Positions 59,948 to 64,000 of a stretch of DNA of 64,000 nt are shown here, piece by piece. Source of the DNA: Megascapheus bottae (taxonomy: Eukaryota; Chordata; Mammalia; Rodentia; Geomyidae); contig JANJXV010000002.1 of NCBI GenBank assembly GCA_024803745.1, forward strand, positions 39,887,757 through 39,951,756. The letters are read 5' to 3'. Position numbers and translations under genes: made by a program. Below the pieces are notes generated by a model that was given only the letters and a program-made list of their open reading frames with translations, did no database searches and was not told the origin of the DNA. Each line of letters starts with the position of its first letter. Positions within the stretch are counted from its first letter, which is position 1.

Positions 59948-60097
59948 TTCACCCCCAGATTTTAGCACTTCTTTTTTTTTCTTTCCTCGGTTGTGGAACT
60001 GGAACTCAGAGCCTGAGTGTCTTCCCTGAACTCTTTTGCTCTAGAGGCTAGAGCTCCATGATTTTGAGCAACAGCTCCACTTCACCCCCAGATTTTA
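59948..60097 (-). mobile_element. Solo Geo monomer with its own 17-bp TSD
   Basis: The insertion is 59965-60080, 116 bp. On the minus strand it begins 'gtggagctgttgctcaaaat', passes 'ggagctctagcc' and 'gagttccagttcc', and ends in an A-rich tail (T-rich at 59971-59982 on plus). The perfect TSD ttcacccccagatttta lies at 59948-59964 and 60081-60097. Neither an IDL nor a B1 half is present, so either the dimer was truncated at insertion or Geo moved alone. Confidence 0.9.
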
Positions 60098-61300
60098 AAT
60101 CCACATTTAAAAGGATCTCAAATGCCTGCCTGCATGCATGCACACATACATACACACACATAAAATACATACTACATATATGCATACCTGTATATATGTG
60201 TGTGGATATATATACATAAATATGTATACTTTCATAGATGTTGAACCAAAACTGATTCATAATGCTGGAAGCATTCTATACCAATGGAAGACAGAAAACT
60301 TTACTTAATATGGAGTAAGATAATTATAGAGATTTAAAAAAAACAGTACAAGGTATGTATTAGAAAAATAGACTGCTTAAGGCTGGATGGCAAAAGAGAA
60401 AGAAAACTAATTTCCTCTCAATTTAAAATTAAATCCCATCACTCTGATCAACTAAAACATAAAGGATCTGCATCTTTTTCTTTGTTGTGTAGCTAAAGAT
60501 AAACAAGCTATGAGAAAAGCTAAAAAACATATTTATAAAGGAAAGAGAAAGAGAAAAATTAACAACTAACAAGAAGTCACAGAGCTGAATTTCTCTATGG
60601 TCTATATAGAGAAGGTTTGTTTCATCAACTCTCTGTGATGGCTTCCAGCTGTGGTATTCTGTGATTCTAAGTGGCATCTTACCAGGTATGTTGAATCCTG
60701 TTGGAAACACTTTGCTAACTAACACAGTCAACTGCCAGTAAACTTTGTCTTTCCAAAAGTTGTGTCACTCTGTACCTTAAGGAGATGGCAGGTTGTGCAA
60801 GGGCTGCTCTTAAATAGTACAGCTCTTTTCCCTTTGTAGCCATCTGTTCCTGTCTTCTCTATTAAAAGAATTACCCTCATTATCGAAAGAAATTTTCAGA
60901 GTGATTATCTGAGTTAAATATTGCAAAGGGAACTAGAATTGCACCAGTATAAAAGATAGGAAGTATCCACAAGTTCACAAATATATATGCATATATACAC
61001 ACATATGAAAATACATTATATATAAGCTGTAAGTTTTTTATGTTATTCCCACTATTTCATCAACTTTTAAATTTTAACCTTCTTTCAGCTGTCACTACAA
61101 GGAATTATTGGTAAGTATCCATGCCCTTACATGTGGAAAATGTATTAGTCTAAGGGAAATCTTGCATCCAGAAATTGTACATGGGACTTGTAGAGGTTGG
61201 CTTATGAGTGAAATGAAACATTATCCCAAGAACAAACTTGTACATTGTCTGGGCATCCTCCAAGACACCCCCAGGTCCTGGGAATGTGATCCCATTAAAA
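60098..61300. other. Unassigned sequence
   Basis: A CA/TA-rich low-complexity patch at about 60138-60230. Otherwise nothing recognised. Confidence 0.45.
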
Positions 61301-61432
61301 GAAGGAAGAGGAGGAGGAAGAGGAGGAGGGGGGAGAGGAGGAGGAGGAGGAAGAAGAGGAGAAGGAGGAAGAGGCGGAGGAGGAGGAGGAGAAGGAGCAG
61401 GAGGAGGAGGAGCAGGAGGAGGAGGAGGAAAA
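61301..61432. repeat. (GGA)n-rich purine tract
   Basis: About 130 bp of GGA/GAA triplets with GCA interruptions. The open frames over it encode Arg/Gly runs (plus) or Pro runs (minus) and are artefacts of the repeat. Confidence 0.95.
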
Positions 61433-61675
61433 GGAACTTGTATCAAAGAATAGTGGAGACTCTGCTAGATTTAAGTGTAAGTAATATCAGAATAAAGTCT
61501 AATTTTTATTAAAAACTCAAAAAAGAAATGTGGAGTGCTTTGATTTTTGCATTTTATGTTTTATGGAGTCGAATGACCAAGAGGTAGCTAAAACAATTTA
61601 ACATGGATGCAAGAGATTAAGATTATGCATGGATGAAGGGGTAGTACCCATATTATATTTGAATCTGTTGAGTAG

Positions 61676-61768
61676 GGACCCCCTTTTTTTCCAGCGCTGA
61701 GGACCAAACTCAAAGCCTTGCACTTGCCAGGAAAGTGCTCTTCCACTGCTAAATCTCCAATGCTGAAG
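61676..61768 (-). mobile_element. SINE, ID monomer
   Basis: The minus strand reads 'ggagatttagcagtggaaga', 'ttgagtttggtcctcagcgc' and an A-tail (T-run on plus at about 61684-61690), i.e. canonical ID rather than IDL. No firm TSD. Confidence 0.8.
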
Positions 61769-63584
61769 GGACACATTTGATAATGAAACAGCACATCTAG
61801 TTAGATTTTCAGTGAATAAAGAAATTAAGCCGACTCAAATAAGATCAAAGTCTCTCCCCTGCCTGCCATACCCTTCCATGATGGACGGTGTGAATAGAGC
61901 AAATGTATAATCTACTCAATAAACCATGTGAATTGTCCTATGAAATGGTTTCAGTCTGTCCTTATGTGGTTTCTCCACTCTAGGGTTCAACCTTCTGACT
62001 CTTGCCACACTAGTCACTCTTGTCAAATTGACCATATATAGAAATCTTGCCTGAGTAAATACTCTGCTGAATTCCTTCTTGTCATTTTTTATCCATGTAT
62101 TTAATAACATGGCCATGGGTGTTTCTTCATATAGTTATTTGTCAGAAACATCCAGTTCCTGATTCACATATCTTCCCTTAATGCTCCAACCGTAGCATTT
62201 TCGAAGTTTTCTTCTCTGCTTCTTTGCCACTCAATACTACAATAGCAAACAGCTGACTACTAGCAGTTACTTGATAATCTAAGCACATCAGTAGGGCATC
62301 AATAACTCTGAATTCGTACCACAACTCCATGCACATTTGTTCTGAGGATAGAAGAGTATCCTGTAAAAGCACTAACCATGGCACTCAGATAAGTCTGGAA
62401 GCTACTGTGGTGGTGTGCCTGCATATAGACATATTCCTCGAAGATGTACTTACAGTATTTTTCAATAATTTTCTTATGGAGGTTAACCCAGCTTGCACTT
62501 CAGTCAGAGTGACTTTCACTGTGCAGAGTCCGTTAGGCAGCAAAAGGAAGATTTCAAGGTCAATTTCCCCACCTTTTCAAACCTGTGATTTCATAATAGT
62601 AGATCAGCTTGTCAGCTTTCCTGTGTCAACAATTCTCCCTGGGAAGTTTAATGTCACTTCGAAGCTTAATAATGGCTCAAAAGTTAGGAATGTAATGTAA
62701 ACATCTTGAATGTGATGAATAAGTCAAAATGCATGATGAGGATAAATACAAATTGTGCCTGAAATTCTTCAAAGCTAATATTCATCACAAAGGTGGAGGA
62801 TATAGCTGTGGTTATAACCATCAAAGGTCGTGTTTTATTGTAAGACAACCATCCTTATGTCATGACACTGAATATACTGCATAAATAAATATTTTCAGTC
62901 TAGTGTTCAGGAACATATAGCATATTACTTATTTGCATAATCAATATAAACTCTCAGCATTCTCTTCTTTAAAATTACATCTCATTATTTCCCTTAAATC
63001 GAAGATCATGGTGAGTTTAAATGTGATCTTTAGATATTCAAGAAATTCAAAGGATTATAAATCACTATGCAGTAGTCAACACTGGGCAGTAGTCATGAAA
63101 CATGTCAGAATGTATTTGTTCAGAGAATTTTAATTTTCTTTAGGGCAAATTCTAATGCATCTTGGTGTGAATTTTACTTTTCATTAGTATAATTGTCCCC
63201 AACCTAGTTGCACATTGCAAACATTTAATTCAATTTTGAGAGTTTCTAATTTATAGTGCCATGGTTGCATTATTACATGTCTATTTCATCCAAAAACAAT
63301 TTACTAAGCACCAATATGATGACTTGATAAGACAGGGCCATTGGGAAGAGATTCAGTCAAGGGGGAAGTACCTTCATGAAGAAGAAAGAGGCTCAGACCA
63401 CTGTCTTGACCCTTACATCAAGAACCTGCCCTCTGTAAATCAGAAACCAGGCCCTCATGGGATATGAAATCTGCTATTAAATTCATCGTTTACTTCTTAG
63501 CAACTAAAACTGTGAATAATAATATTTGTTGTTAATCATAAGCTACCACATCTCTGGAAACTTGTTGCAACAACCTGAACAAGC
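61769..63584. other. Unassigned sequence
   Basis: Open frames of 66-123 codons lie at 61916-62700 on both strands. None carries a domain that I recognise, and frames shift repeatedly on the minus strand. A decayed retrocopy of an unknown gene cannot be excluded, but no A-tail or TSD is visible. Confidence 0.4.
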
Positions 63585-63701
63585 AGAGGGGGGGGAAGGG
63601 AGGGAGGAAAGGAAAGAGAGAGAGAGAGAGAAAGAGAAAGGGAGAGAGAGAAATAGAGAGAGGGAGAGAGAGAAATAGAGAGAGGGAGAGAGAGAAAAAG
63701 A

Positions 63702-63741
<40 letters not shown>
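63585..63741. repeat. (GA)n-rich purine tract
   Basis: G-run, then GA/GAAA repeats ending in a pure (GA)n stretch. Long minus-strand Ser/Leu frames are artefacts. Confidence 0.95.
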
Positions 63742-63743
<2 letters not shown>

Positions 63744-63835
63744 TGACTGACAAATTTCAGTTTTCAAGAAGTGTCTAATGTGTTCTTGGGTTACAGAATC
63801 ACAGAGCTATATAAATCTACAAACAAGAGTGTTAA

Positions 63836-64000
63836 GACAGGTACTGGTGGTTCACACCTATGGTTCTAGCTACTCAGGGGCTTTAAATTGGGAAGATTGC
63901 AATTCAACGCCAATCTTAGTAACAACAAAAGATTGAGAGACTCCATCTCCACAAAGAGCTGCACTCAGTGGCATGTGTATGTCATCCCAGTTACATGGGA
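63836..64000 (+). mobile_element. B1-like SINE, runs to the window edge
   Basis: 'ggtactggtggttcacacct' and 'ttctagctactcaggggctt' mark B1. A second B1-like start ('ggcatgtgtatgtcatccca') near 63970 suggests a tandem or dimeric copy cut by the window end. Confidence 0.7.

Noticed and set aside
61108..61512. 134-codon Arg-rich frame and the opposing Pro-rich frame
   Set aside because: Produced by the (GGA)n tract. The flanking part shows no known domain.
61916..62720. Possible decayed retrocopy with coding-like stretches in shifting minus-strand frames
   Set aside because: No gene recognised, no A-tail and no duplication found, so too weak to list as a pseudogene.

Overview
The window is mammalian nuclear DNA from a rodent, most probably a geomyoid (kangaroo rat, pocket mouse or pocket gopher). 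The main evidence is a dimeric SINE with a tRNA(Ala)/ID-like left half and a characteristic right half, which matches the published description of IDL-Geo, a SINE restricted to Geomyoidea. It occurs about ten times, often with clear target-site duplications (TSDs). A second, commoner SINE has a B1 (7SL-type) left half joined to the same right half; I call it B1-Geo here. No host protein-coding exon, tRNA gene, rRNA gene or CRISPR array can be supported. The window reads as gene-poor intergenic or deep intronic sequence shaped by retrotransposition.

Layout. 1-12 kb: unique AT-rich DNA with an old antisense L1 (about 2.3-3.8 kb), several SINEs, (CA)n-type microsatellites and a 53-bp L1 insertion at 10.27 kb. 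12-25 kb: a large purine tract (12.05-12.46 kb), TSD-flanked IDL-Geo and B1-Geo copies, a 60-bp direct repeat (19.43 and 19.96 kb) and a solo ERV2-like LTR (22.62-22.93 kb). 25.6-31 kb: a nested retroelement cluster. An antisense L1 carrying an almost complete but decayed ORF2 is interrupted by the 3' end of an unidentified processed pseudogene and by an RPL30 retrocopy whose 115-codon frame is still open. It abuts an L1 3' end joined to an inverted ORF1 segment. 31-50 kb: mainly unique sequence with SINEs, two families of L1 3' ends in both orientations, a (GGAA)n/(GAAA)n tract and an exact 142-bp tandem duplication (41.67-41.95 kb).

50.4-55.5 kb: a 5.0-kb antisense L1 bounded by a 16-bp TSD. 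It keeps a GC-rich 5' UTR with 105-bp tandem units, a G-quadruplex motif and a YY1-like site at its 5' end. An internal deletion fuses ORF1 in frame to the middle of the ORF2 reverse transcriptase. 55.5-64 kb: unique sequence with IDL-Geo copies, a solo Geo monomer with its own 17-bp TSD, alternating purine-pyrimidine repeats, a (GGA)n tract and a B1 running off the end.

The only functional relationship visible is between the retroelements. L1 machinery explains the A-tailed insertions with TSDs (SINEs, the RPL30 copy, truncated L1s), and the tails have seeded many of the microsatellites. The most distinctive observations are the shared Geo module, which itself looks tRNA-like, and the structure of the 50-55 kb L1. 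I found no novel gene system.
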